From contig CP136063.1 in the NCBI GenBank assembly GCA_032622095.1, positions 69,167,980 through 69,231,979 of the forward strand: DNA of 64,000 nucleotides. The letters run 5' to 3'. Shown here in pieces: positions 23,517 to 36,200 of this stretch; the stretch's first letter is position 1, and every line of letters starts with the position of its first letter. A program made the translations under genes and the position numbers. This DNA comes from Siphonodentalium dalli (Eukaryota > Mollusca > Scaphopoda > Gadilida > Siphonodentaliidae). Below the pieces are notes generated by a model. It was not told where the DNA came from. It was given only the letters and a program-made list of their open reading frames with translations, and ran no database searches.

Positions 23517-24477
23517 CAGTGTTCGCGCTGTCGGTAGCCAAATTAGCCAATGGCCAATCTTTTTCGAATTTGGCTAATAAAAATTTCATTTGGCTAAACT
23601 TTTGGCTGATTTTTTTTTTACCCCAATTGGAGACGGAAAGCATAGAGTCCGAAAGCTAACTAAAAAAGCGCGGAATAGATCGACATTCAAGACGAAATTA
23701 GGCGACGAAAGTATTTCATACCACGGAAATATCGTTCCGTAACGGTGGCGTTGATTGAGTTGTGTCGGCTGTACAAAGGGAACATTACAAATTGAAACTG
23801 CACATAATCAAACTTCACGAGACAGCAAAAGGTAAGCGCTAACATTTAACCAGCCTAATCGTCAAAACGCTTAAGCTGTATACTGGTTATGTAATGTTTT
23901 GTTGATTAGGCAGTCTGTAAGATATCATTTAGATAAATTACCTAAATGCTTTGTTCCTTACGGACAAGCAGTTCTTAACTCAATGGTTATGTGATGTGTA
24001 ATTAACTGCGTCCCATCTAATAACCTGGCTTCACACCATAAAAGGTTTGAATACAATAGATATTCAACGGTTATCACCTTACTATAATAAGCAATAGTTA
24101 GCGACCGTCGTGGTGTCATCGACATAGAGTTTAATATTACAATTGGTTTAGCGGATTTGTGTGATTATAGTTATATCAAATTTTAGTTTCATGTTTGCGA
24201 CAGCCGTATTCTATATTAATGTTTTATGAGTTGATCTGCCTGTGTGATACCTACATGTATGTATGTATAATATTGTTTTTAAAGTTGTTTTTGTGTTGTT
24301 TTAATTATGTTTTTATTCTGAGTAACAAATAAAGTTTAAAACAAATATTTTATTCATTAATTGTGAACCGCCCAGAAAATGAGGATTTAATTTGGCCAAA
24401 GTTTTTTCATTTGGCTAATAAATTTTCATTTGGCTAAACTTTTGGCCACAATATTTTTCGGTCCAGCGCGAACACTG
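23517..24477. mobile_element. Non-autonomous hAT element, 961 bp, perfect 8-bp target duplication
   Basis: Terminal inverted repeat CAGTGTTCGCGCTG / CAGCGCGAACACTG, flanked by GTCTGAAT at 23509-23516 and 24478-24485. Both subterminal zones hold several direct and inverted 'catttggctaa' and 'cttttggc' words, as in transposase-binding arrays. The interior has no transposase frame. The perfect duplication suggests recent insertion. Confidence 0.93.
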
Positions 24478-24485
24478 GTCTGAAT

Positions 24486-25572
24486 GCTACTTAAGTATGT
24501 AAACAGTAACGTAACGTATAAAACAGAACAAGAACAAAATTTCACCTGCTCAAAACTCATTTCTCCATAAGTTCTCACTAATTTGGACATGAAGTAATGA
24601 TTCTTCAAGATTCTAAAATAAGATATTAGGTATATAAGAAATGAAAATAACATTTTCACATGTTAGATTCTGCTAATGTCCACAACTGATGTCCACACAA
24701 ATTTTGGAATGGCCATATGGATACCCCGCCCCCATGTTGAAGTATTTATAAGTAAAAAGGGGCAATAACTTTGCAAAAAATAAATCCAACCAATTTTTCA
24801 AATGCAAATGAAAAGGTTACCAAGGTTGGTAACTTGGTAACAAACATCAATTCGGTATATTGATCTTTCACAAAAATATCCTGATTGAATGGAAATCAGT
24901 AACGGCATTGGCATTTTAATTGATGAATACCTCAAATTCAAATATCACATTGATATGGTCCACAAAAAATCTCTATTATGACCTGGTAACAGCTGTTTAA
25001 TATACATGTATGCTATATATATTTGGGGACATGCCTTCTATTGGTAAAACGACACAAAAATCGGCAATATGTAGTTTTCTGCAATAAATTTGGAGGCATT
25101 TATGTACCACCAGCATATAATTTCAGTCCTTCAAAAGCTCTTCACAGCTTGTGTTTGTATGTTTTAACCTCCGACTTTTAACCTCTGAATCTTATAATTC
25201 TTAATTTACTCAAAGGCCTGTAGGAAGACTGGAATGCTGGCCATGCAGTCACTGTACAATATTAATATTAATGTTTACTTATATTTACATTTATCCACTA
25301 CCTCTATTACTTACATAAAGCCTACCTAATAAACGTCAAGGTAGCTTTAATAAGTCAACATAGCTTTATAAGGTAGGTACTATTTTCATGATGTAATTAT
25401 ATATGCGAATTGTGCAGGTAACTAGGGACGTCCACAGCCTAAATTACATCATTGTGATATTGTAACATTTTTATTTTTGTAATTGATACAAAATGTATAT
25501 GAGGGTATGTGTTTTCACTCTAAAACATCTATAAACCATTAGAACAAGGCCAGCTTGGAAAAACTATGAAAA
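24486..25572. other. Intergenic, no gene recognised
   Basis: AT-rich. 25310-25380 holds a small inverted pair ('cctacctaataaacgtcaag'/'taggtac'). Nothing else accepted. Confidence 0.4.
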
Positions 25573-25860
25573 CGAGAGGCCGATCACGATCGGCAGATGT
25601 TTAACCCATACCTTGACGATAGCGACTAGCCATAACTGATAATTTGTCAAAGATATGATCACAGGAATTAATCCATATATCAGTACCCAACTTGAAATCA
25701 AAAGCTCAAATAATTTGTCTTAAGAAAGGGTTAAAGTATTTGGGATGGGGGAGGAGTAGTTTAAAATCTCTTAACTCTGTCCCTATTCACCCAAGGACCT
25801 CTCACTGTGAGATCCAATGGTTTAGTGATTTCGGAGGACATGTTTAGGAGTTTAAGTTAA
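25573..25860 (+). repeat. ACGAGAGG-headed dispersed repeat, copy 2
   Basis: The head with the GCCGATCACGATCGGC palindrome is followed by 'gataatttgtcaaagatatg', 'ttgaaatcaaaagctcaaat' and 'ggaggagtagttt'. The copy at 27285 matches closely over ~260 bases. Confidence 0.8.
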
Positions 25861-26658
25861 CTCATTGGAAGCAAAAGTGATAAATCCCTATCTTTGCCAC
25901 TTTTGACATGCCAGATATTCAAAATGTATTCACTTCTAAAGAGAAATTATAATTTGTTGACAAGCCAGACTGCTTAGAACGACATACATGTAGAGGATTC
26001 CATCTCATATTTAAATGGTACTTTAATTACCCACCACCTTCCCCCATTCTCCCCAGTTATTTGTTTATCAAACATGGACAGATATAAGATCAGATCTGAC
26101 CTGTGTATTAAATAAGATCAAGTGTTTCATAACAGGGGTGTATGGTTTTCAAAAATATATGTAGTTTATACAATTCAAAAGTATTATCTATATAATGTTA
26201 TACAGACATAATATGATGAGGATGCTGGCCACTATGACCACTAAATCGTTCATATAAAAGAAAGTAAGTTAGCCCTCAATTAAATGGTTTCACACATTGC
26301 AATGTTTTACAAGTAGCTTGGACACTAAAAGCCACAACCTTCAATGTTAATCATCTAAGTGCTCTGTGGCCCCTAAAATTCAATCAACCATGAAAATATG
26401 AACAAATGGGAAAATAAGGTTCCTGGAAAATTAGTGGAAATACTAACATCTACCATATTGATTTCAAAACAAATCATGACTTACAATAGTCATGTATATT
26501 TATCTGCCCGTTTCCCATTGCATAGATAAATCATATTGGCTATCAGCTGTTATTTTAATTTCAAATTGAAAGCACGTGTCTGAAGGGTTAATATATTTTT
26601 CAAAAATCAATTAATCAGTCAATACCAAAATTGATAGAAGTGAATAGCACGGGGCGTC
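25861..26658. other. Intergenic, no feature seen
   Basis: AT-rich sequence without accepted features. Confidence 0.4.
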
Positions 26659-26782
26659 ATGTGCCCCGCGAGAATCGGTTCGAAATCTGCAGACGACCCA
26701 GCGCGAAATCGCACGTGTCTCGGCGCCCTTCTGGTCACAAATGTCAGGGTCGGCTCCAAAATTGAATTAAACAGCGACAAAG
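26659..26782 (+). other. Isolated exon-like CpG-rich island (uncertain)
   Basis: A 120-bp stretch much richer in CpG than its surroundings. It opens with an ATG (MCPARIGSKSADDP...), stays open for 41 codons and ends at a strong donor-like 'aaag|gtgagtt'. No partner exon with matching phase was found. An 11-base 'ggttcgaaatc' resembles a B box. It could be a first exon of an unseen plus-strand gene, a relic, or chance. Confidence 0.25.
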
Positions 26783-26929
26783 GTGAGTTAATGCAGAATA
26801 TAACACACAATACATACTCCACAATGATTACTAGTATCGAATCAGTAGCTTTTATGGAGTATTATGCGATAAGATTTGCCTCTAAGCATCGGCTTGATAC
26901 GACCGTTGTTTGCGCATAAAAACCTGTCT

Positions 26930-27284
26930 TTAGTGCTAGTAAACCTACATACCAAATTTAATTTCATTCAGTACACATTTAATAAAGTTATCATCCGGAA
27001 ACCTCAAATTGGCAAAAATTCTAAGTCAAAAAGGGACATAACTCTGGTGAAAATTGGCAGGTGGAACCCGAATTCGAACCTGACCTGTGTTTTGCTGGGA
27101 GAAAGACACATACCAAATTTGGTTTAAATCTGATTAACTCTACTAAAGTTATCATCCGGACACCAACTTTTGGGGTTTTATATGTCGGGTCGGCGGACAA
27201 AAAAGGGCCATAACTCTCGCATAAATTATCGGATTAAACCGAAATTCGAACTTGAGCTGTATTTTGAAATAAGTAATCCACAAA
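26930..27284. repeat. Tandem units, 'catccggaaacc' type
   Basis: Units of about 120 bp with 'aaagttatcatccggaaacc', 'gggacataactctggtgaaa', 'gaacccgaattcgaac' and 'cataccaaattt'. Related to the arrays at 4.9-5.6 and 28.9-29.5 kb. Confidence 0.75.
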
Positions 27285-27545
27285 CGAGAGGTCGATCACG
27301 ATCGGCAGATGTTTAACCCATACCTTAGCGCTAGCGATTAGCTATAACTGATAATTGGTCAAAGATATGATCACAGTAATACATATATCAGTACCTAACT
27401 TAAAATCAAAAGCTCAAATAATTTGTCTTAAGAAGGGGTTAAAGTAATTGGGGTGGGGGAGGAGTCGTTTTAAATCTCATAACTCTGTCCCTATTCACAC
27501 AAGGACCTCTCACTGTGAGATCCAATTGTTTAGCCATTAATCAAT
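27285..27545 (+). repeat. ACGAGAGG-headed dispersed repeat, copy 3
   Basis: Begins 'acgagaggtcgatcacgatc' and follows copy 2 closely to 'cctctcactgtgagatccaa'. It interrupts or abuts the tandem array. Confidence 0.8.
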
Positions 27546-29794
27546 TTGACAGATAGGATAAAAAATTATCCAGCCAGCAGGTTGATCATCTTTACCTTCA
27601 TACAACCACACCCTAGAGCTATGTAACATATGTCATCACTCAATTAATAACAGATTTTGCTTGGAATGACATCTATTAAAGGTATTCACATGGCAATTTA
27701 TTGATATCATTATATTACATGCAACTATTGCAATAAAATCTTCACATTTTCAATACAGGACATCACACCTAATTAATGGAATACAACTAAAACAAATTAT
27801 TGTCAATGACAAATTTTTTTTTGAATTAAATAATTTTGTTATTATTATAAAAGTTTTTTAATATTTTTTTTATGTTAAAATGAGCGAGGAAATTAAATCT
27901 AAAAAAATATGAAAAAATCAAAATTTCAAATTAAAAACAAAAATGAAGGGTCATAACTCCTTTAAAATAAGTGGGATCGAAACCATATTCAAACTCGAAC
28001 TGTATTTTGGGATGAGAAACCTATATACAAAATTTGGTTCCGATCAAATAGAAAATGTTAGAGTTATCGCATTATGCCTAAAGTGTCTACGAACTGATAG
28101 ACAGATATATAGACTGACGGACAGACGAGTGGTCAATCCGGACATTGACACTATGTGCACCATACTATGGTATAGGTACACATAATTTTTTTTATCTCAT
28201 GCAGAGTACAGGAAAAATACATCAAACCTGGTGTGCCCCTTTAATATTTCAATTCACATCTGTAATCAATTGAAATCAATGTCGAAAAAGCTTTCCATTA
28301 ATATATAGATAAAACAAACTAGACCTACAGTTCTAAAAGTGTTATGAACAATTATTTTGTTCCCATAGACTGATACAGAGCTCTCAAGTTTTTAAAAGTT
28401 TGAAAACCAAAGTTGTCTTCCCATGCAACCAACAAAATGCCAATGGTAATGCTATTAAACAATGAAACCAGATTATGCCTTTAAGATGAAATTTAAATAA
28501 CCATGCATATAAAATATAATAGTATAAACATTACACCTATGATATGGCCAGAGATACTTATAGAGTATAAAGTATATCTGATATAGCCAACACATCTCAT
28601 AGCAGTTAATTAATTTTTAGTTAAGGCAGCATTCATGAATTCTAAGTTGAAAAAGGGCCATAACTCCGTAAAAAAAACTCGGATCAAACCCATATTTGAA
28701 CTCGATCTGTGTTTGGTGCTGAGAAATTCATATACAAAATTTGGTTTCGATCAGATAGAAAATATTTCAGTTATCGCACCAAGCGTAAAGTGTCTACAGA
28801 CGGACAGACGGACGGACTAATGACGAGTGGTCAATCCGGACAACGACACTATATTTACCATATTATGGTATGGGTAAACATAAAAAACGGGTTTTGCATA
28901 TAAACAATCCAAAATCAAGTTATCATCCGGAAACCAAAAAACAGAAGAAAAACATAATTTTCTATGTCGAAAAAGGGGCATAACTCTGCCAAAAATGGTT
29001 CGGCAGAACCCAAGTTCGAACTTGACCTGTGTTTTGCTGGGAGAAAGTAATATACCAAAGAATCCGATTAACTCTACTAAAGTTATCATCCGGAAACCAA
29101 CTTTCAGGGGTTTTCTAAGTAAAAAAAAAGGGGCATAACTCTGGTGAAAATTGGCGGACGGAACCAGAATTCGAACTTGACCTGTCTTTTCTGCTAGTAA
29201 ACCCACATACCAAATTTAATTTAATTTGGTTCACTCTAACTAAAGTTATCATCCGGAAACCTTGGACGCACGCACGGACGGTCGCACGCATGGACGGACG
29301 TGCTGATTATAATAGTCCTCCGAACCCGTTGGGTCGGCGGACAAAAAGGGCTGTAACTCACACTAAAATAACTGGACGGAACCCATATTCGAACTTGGCC
29401 TGTATCTTTAGCTGGGAAATACATAAACCAACTTTGGTTCAGATCAAATAATCCAAACTGGAGTTACCGATCGGAAACCAAAAATGTTAACGGACGGACG
29501 GCTCGACAGACAGACGGACAGACGGATGGACAGACTGATTACATAATACGAACTTTTTTCAAAAAGGGCGTATAAAAATGACAGATTTCTCACACAAAAG
29601 GCAAGTTTTGTGCGATGGATAAATAAAATATGTAGCTAATGCTGTCGCTTAAACTGTTTATGTCTGCTAGGGGGGCGTCCAATAGATGCTCATGTCCCCT
29701 TCAATGAGTTTAAGTGACGGCTCTAGCAACATATTCTTATATATTGGTTGTTATATTATTGTGATAATATATTAGTCTCTGTAAAAATTCTCAC
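27546..29794. repeat. Repeat-rich flank with 'gggccataactc' tandem blocks
   Basis: Block 27940-28180 is one unit ending in the GACGAGTGGTCAATCCGG / 'ccatactatggtat' signature. Block 28620-28880 is another. 28915-29560 has four or five 'catccggaaacc' units and GGAC tracts at 29265-29300 and 29490-29535. The remainder (27546-27939, 28181-28619, 29561-29794) is AT-rich with no accepted exon. Confidence 0.7.
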
Positions 29795-30251
29795 CTGAAT
29801 ATTATTTTCTAAACCTTCATCTTTTTTGTCCATCAGATTGGAAACAGCTGAAGTTTGTCTTTCCGTCGATGGATTAAGATTCGAGTTTTTTGTTTGATCT
29901 TCTGTATGAAGACTGTTCTGTAATCCTTGTTGAGAAGTAATACTATTGTGTAATACCTGCTCATCATCAGTCACTGGGGAAATCTTTTCTTTTTTCACAA
30001 ATGTTTTTATTTCAAAATCTAGACTACTTTTCTGACTGACATCTGGTGAATGTTTGCTTAGGATAGTATCGTGAATGTTTACTGAGTGTGATTTATCCTG
30101 GGCTCTAATCACACTAATTTCATTCGAGCTTTCACTTTTGTTACTGCTAAACTTGCTAGTTCTGAAAGACTTGGCAGCATTGGTGAAAGAAGCTGGTGGT
30201 GGCTTCAAACGGCTATTAATAGACTGATTCCCAGCATCATCATCCTTCCTC
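29795..30251 (-). CDS. ASW: Ashwin coding exon 3
   Basis: 457 nt; acceptor 'atttttacaccag' before 30251 and donor 'gtgagaattt' after 29795. The first base completes Met with the AT from exon 2. Encodes the RLKPPPASF block and a Ser/Lys/Gln-rich disordered tail ending ...EGLENNIQ in phase 0. Confidence 0.82.
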
Positions 30252-33200
30252 CTGGTGTAAAAATGAAATGGAATAATAATTAGATGCAGTTGAATCTCTC
30301 TAAACTAAGAAAAATTGTGACATCACAGTTGACAGTGATGCCCTAGTCTTAACCCTTTCATGATGGGAGCTGTGCTGGTGCAGCATTAAAGATCCTGTGG
30401 GAGTGCATTCTCTCATATATGCGAGTCTCACGTAGGGATCTTTGCATATTTAAGAGAATGAATGCACTGGCATTACAAGGTCAAGGTAAATATTGTTAGG
30501 CAAATGTATTCTCTTATATATGCGAGACTCCCTATGGGAGACTCGCATATATAAGAGAATGCATTGGAACACGAAAAATTTGAGGAATCTCCAGGCATGG
30601 AACGGTCAAAGCTATGTTTTGTGAATCGTTGGTATGATCTTTCATCGATCACCCAAAATTACATAAACTATTGACAGGTGCCAGCTGCATGTCATGGGCG
30701 TTGCTTGCTTGTAATTTGAGATTATTGGTGGTCAGGATTCACTGAAAATGCCTGAGGCCTAAAAAAAAAACTTATTTGTTTCCTATTACGGTGCCAAAAA
30801 ATTCCAGGTAGGTAGGTAGGGATTTTATTTTTTTTGGTAATATTATTTTATTTTTCCACCCGAACAGTTTTTATATAAAATTGGATAAATACCAACATCC
30901 CATCCGATCTATGGACGGGACATTCTATGTAGCACTCTACACTGCCTTTTAGTGTTTCGACCTATTTTGTCAACCAATTTAGAAATTGGTGAACCCGCAA
31001 GGTCTCATCAGGAGAGAGCGGAATTAAGATTCCTCAAAGTAACTGAGGGATCAACACATATAGGTATGTGTGCATGGTAGATACAGACTGTCTCAAGACA
31101 GCTGAATTGAGCGATGGCCTTCAAGGCTTCGCATGTTGTTCATAGTAACATGCCTATTATAATAGGCGTGAGTTATTGTGTCATTCGTTGTGAAATAGCA
31201 ATAAGTCGGAAGCAACATTATGTGCAAGTTATCACAGACCCGAAGTTGTGTGGTCTGCACTTACTAGTAATATCGCTGGTCAATATAACACGTGCTATGG
31301 TCAGCCCACCGTTCTTTGTGTAATACGGCAGTATAGCAAACACGTAATTTCATTGGTTCGTTAAGTGTGATTGACATAGCCACTGTGTAATAGCGTGGTA
31401 GCATTCCGTTCACATGTGCGCCAGATTAGTCCTGTCATGTATCAGATCAAGGCAGTTCGCACTTTCCTTTTGATCAATTAGACCAGATTGTTGTAATCTC
31501 TTGCAAGTGTTGTAAGAGATATCTGTATTGAGTAATCTGCGTTTAAACAGGCTGTGTGTCGTTAAAAGCCAATATTTCAAGGGTTCTGGCAGTCACATAT
31601 CGTAAAGTACAGGAATTAAATAGTTAGTCCCTTAGCGGGTGTTTGATTCCCACGTAGGGGAATTTTTAATGTAAGGATGGATAACTACGAACATCATGTC
31701 CGATCTTTGAACGAGACTGTCCATGTGTTTCCATTTTCAATGAGTAAATTATTCACTGCGCGTGTGTGCATATAGTTAGGACATTATTGGTATCTCACAT
31801 GAGTGAATTTTTTTAAACAATGTTCGAGTTGTTTTCATGTCTTATATAATGATGCACCAGTATGGTATTGTGTGCAAAATTACATCATTTATCAGTGGCA
31901 TTGAGCAGGTGCTTCTTGGTTAAATTAGCACGTCGGTCATTGAGTGTCAATGTATACAGGGTTGCCGATAATTCTTTCGGGTTATAGCCTGTTTTGTTAG
32001 CTTTTGTTGAAACACGGAACAACGGTTAATAAATTCCGTGTCAGTAAATGAGTTACGTGGGTATCGAGTGATTCAATACTTAACTAGTACACATTCGGTA
32101 AGAATGAGAGTCAGTATATATACACGTTTCCTATTGGAAAAGAGTTGCATACTTAGATATTATACATCTAATATGTAGGCAGGCATCCGAATTCAGGGAT
32201 GTCATGGTGTCATACCGTGTAGAAAGCATGATTAAATAGTTAAGTGGTTCCCATGTAGGGGAGTTTTTAATGTAAGGATGGATAACTACGAACATCACGT
32301 CCGATCTTTGAACGAGACTTTCCATGTGTTTCCATTTTCAATGAGTAAGTTATTCACTGCGCGTGTGTGCATATAGTTAGGACATTATTCGTATCTCACA
32401 TGAGTGAATTTTTTAAAACAATGTTCGAGTTGTTTTGTAACATGTCTTATATAATGATGCACCAGTATGGTATTGTGTGCAAAATTATATGATTTATCAG
32501 TGGCATTGAGCAGGTGCTTCTTTGTTAAATTAGCACGTCGGTCATTGAGTGTCAATGTCTGCAGGGCCGCCGATAATTCTTTCGGGTTATAGCCTGTTTA
32601 TCAGCTTTTGTTGAAACCCGGAACAACGGTTCATAAATTCCGTTTCAGTAAATGAGTTACGTGAGTATCGAGTGATTAAATACTTAAGTAGTACACATTC
32701 GGTAATAATGAGAGTCAGTATATATACACGTTTCCTATTGGAAAAGAGTTGATACTTAGATATTATACATCTAATATGTAGGCAATCATCCGAATTCAGG
32801 GATGTCATGGTGTAATACCGTGTAGAAAGCATGATTAAATAGTTAAGTGGTCCCCATGTAGGGGAGTTTTTAATGTAAGGATGGATAGCTACGAACATCA
32901 CGTCCTATCTTTGAACGAGACTTTCCATGTGTTTACATTTTCAATGAGTAAATTATTCACTGCGCGTTTGTGCATATTGTTAGGACATTGTTCGTATCAC
33001 ACATGAGTGATTTTGTTTAAAACAATGTTCGAGTTGTTTTGTAACACGTCTTATATTATGATGCACCAGTATGGTATTGTGTGCAAAATTATATGAATTA
33101 TCAGTGGCATTGAGCAGGTGCTTCTTGGTTAAATTAGCACGTCGGTCATTGAGTGTCAATGTCTGCAGGGCCGCCGATAATTCTTTCGGGTTATAGCCTG

Positions 33201-36200
33201 TTTTTTAAGCTTTAGTTGAAACCCGGAACAACGGTTCATAAATTCTGTTTCAGTAAATGAGTTACGTGGGTATCGAGTGATTCAATACTTAACTAGTACA
33301 CATTCGGTAAGAATGAGAGTCAGTATATATACACGTTTCCTATTGGAAAAGAGTTGCATACTTAGATATCATACATCTAATATGTAGACAGGCATCCATG
33401 TTCAGGGATGTCATGGTGTCATACCGTGTAGAAAGCATGTTTAAATAGTTAAGTGGTTCACATTATGTAAGAATGAGATTTTTATATAAAATTGGATGAA
33501 TACCACTTTAATGAGTATTCTGAGCCCGGAATTTATAGATTCCATCGTGCTGCTTATATTATTAGAGCAGTCGGTCGTGTCACGCCCAAGTTTTGCACTT
33601 TGAGTCAAATGAGTTAGTAATGTGACAGTCATAGTTTAAACCAGCATAGTTTATGCCTATTTGTTGCATTTTAGATGCAGATTTCTTCTGTATTTGCATA
33701 TTATATGCAACCTAGAATGGCTTGACCTGTCTTTACAACAGCGCTTACTAGGGCCGACACGTTGAGTGTGAAGTATATAAGTTTTCCTATATGCTATATA
33801 CCCAGAACACATGTGGTCTGGAAGGAATTGGTTTAGTCTAGTTCAAACTGTTCCATGATAGAATCCGCATGTGGTGGACATTGTGCCCTGTGTAACTTTA
33901 ATGGTGGGAAATTGATATCCCTACTCTATTGGAGTTGGTGATTAATGACGTGTCGATGTTTTGACACACCAATCATATACATTTCCAGATAAATTTGTGT
34001 ATAGTACGCCATATTTGATGGCATCTGGTATTACATGTATATGTTAATTCCAAAATAGCGTGTAAGAGCATAGAACACACCGCTCTCCATGGATATATGG
34101 TTTGAGATAATGGTGCATTCCAGTTGGCTCGCATGTGTATATAATAATCAAGCAAGACAGAGCATAATATCACATAATATTAGTGGGCTCTATATGCGTC
34201 TTACAGATAAGTTGAGCGTGTTACCCAATGAATTTCCCAAATAAATGGATGAATTCAATTTGAATATCAGTGGGCCCTCGTTTAAATACAAAGCACACGC
34301 ATTGCTAGTTGGATATGTTTGCCATTTTGATAGCTAGAGTAGACCAATTTTAGCAGGTCACTTGAGTTTGTGATTTTTCAGGTTTGTGGATGAAGAGTTT
34401 ATACTTCGAGACAATAATGTCTCAGTACATTAACATGTACAATTGGTTTTAACACTATTTATCGTGTGTAATCATGGGAAGATTTCAATCTTCTAATTGC
34501 TATGAATTTATTCATTTAGTTTATCTTTTGTGTATATACAATGCACACTTCTTGCTAGTTCGAAATGTAGGCAGGCATCCATATTCCGGGATGTCATTGT
34601 GTCCTATCGTGTAGAAAGCATGATTAAGTAGTTAAGTGGTACACATTCAGTTTGAATGAGAATCAGTATATATACACGTTTCCTATTGGAAAACAAATGT
34701 GTACTAATATGACTACTACATTAATATTGGAGTCTTGGAGATTATGATGGCTGATTGTATAGTCCTGACAATTACAGTTATATACCTAAGTACAACTAAT
34801 ATTGAATTAATGTGACCGTCTTGTCTTTCATTATAAGGAAATTGACATGTACAAAGTACATCTCTTCATTGTTTTCGTGGCATCAAACGTTTAATAGATA
34901 TTAACCACTTGAATGCGTCAATACATCGTTGCTAATGGATAGGACGGCAAATACCCAATAATATTCGCGATAGTTTATTATAACTGAAGTAAGATAGTGG
35001 ACCGGACCGGAGAGTACCGGACCGGCGGCAAAAAGCGGTCCGGTCCGGTCCAGTGACACCCGGTCCGGACTGGACCGGTCCAAAGCGGTCCGGTCCGCAT
35101 CACTAATACATACTAGTAACTATGCATGAACACTATGAATCCTTGATTGACTGGGGAGAGGAACTTTAAATTCTGATATAGAATGTCTTCTATATGTATA
35201 TTGCTCTCTAACAGATAAGGCTTCTTCCCACAAGACATGGGAGTTGAACAAACAAGATTACCACAGGCAGGTTTTAAAGACTGCAGATTTATTGGTGAGA
35301 TTGGGATTCATCTGCAACCACAAATGGACATGTATTTTAATACATGTAGAAGTAAATTGTTTTTGAAAATTCCATCTAAAATTATTGCTGCTTAATGTAA
35401 ACATAGTATATAGTATATATTTAACGATATAGATGTGTTTACATGCCAATTTGAAAAAAAAAAGTTCAGGTCGGCCCAATTTCGGCAGGTCGGTCGGGTA
35501 ACCGGAAACTATTGACAGGTGCCAGCTGCATGTCATGGGCGTTGCTTGCTTGTAATTTGAGATTATTGGTGGTCAGGATTCACTGAAAATGCCTGAGCGT
35601 TTCAATTCGCAAGAACACTGTGTAAGCTAGAACCTGAATGTTTACGTGGTTAAAAAGGATAGGTGTGTGTTGTTATATTATGAAAATTAACATAAACGTC
35701 ATTCATAGAATATTTTTTATTTTTAGTGCAAATGCAACATAAACCTATTAAAAAATCTCAAATTATTTCAACAACCAATTTGCATTATTGACTGATATGG
35801 TCTGCAGTTCCAATTCACAACATAATTACCTGTGAAACAATAACTGAAATGTCAGTTGCTGAAGTGGTGGGAGGATGGTGTTATATGACTATGTCAACAT
35901 GGTGGTCACTGATGTGGTATAAGGACAAACTTCCGGTTTAGCGACATGACATAGTCTCATACCATGTCAGTATTTCTGACCTGCGATTAGTGAATTTAAA
36001 TTGGAGACATGGTAAATCCTGATACTGTAAACATTTCATCAACACTCATCTATTATTGCTTGCTTGTCTATAATCAGGTTGTAGGGGGTGAACTACCGGT
36101 ACGGTATTTCTGAACAAGAGGTTGAACCGGCGGTGCTGGCATACACCCACAGTGGCAAATTCATACATGGGCAGGTAGGAACCCAAATAATGAGGACCTC

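Larger units (their letters stand above)
30757..35505. mobile_element. 4.75-kb insert between exact 92-bp direct repeats, one intact and one truncated TIR-like end
   Basis: The left end reads GGCCTAAAAAAAAAACTT... (its first G is shared with the 92-bp repeat), then 'gtttcctattacgg'. The right end reads 'ggtcggtcgggtaaccgg', the complement of a GTTTCC-GGTTACC inner TIR, but the outer AAG...GGCC part is missing and is replaced by the 92-bp repeat, joined at AAAC. This fits a GGCC-family element whose right end was lost. The interior has a 3 x 602-bp tandem array and no transposase. Long GC skewed 'ccggtccggt' words sit at 34999-35099. Confidence 0.75.
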
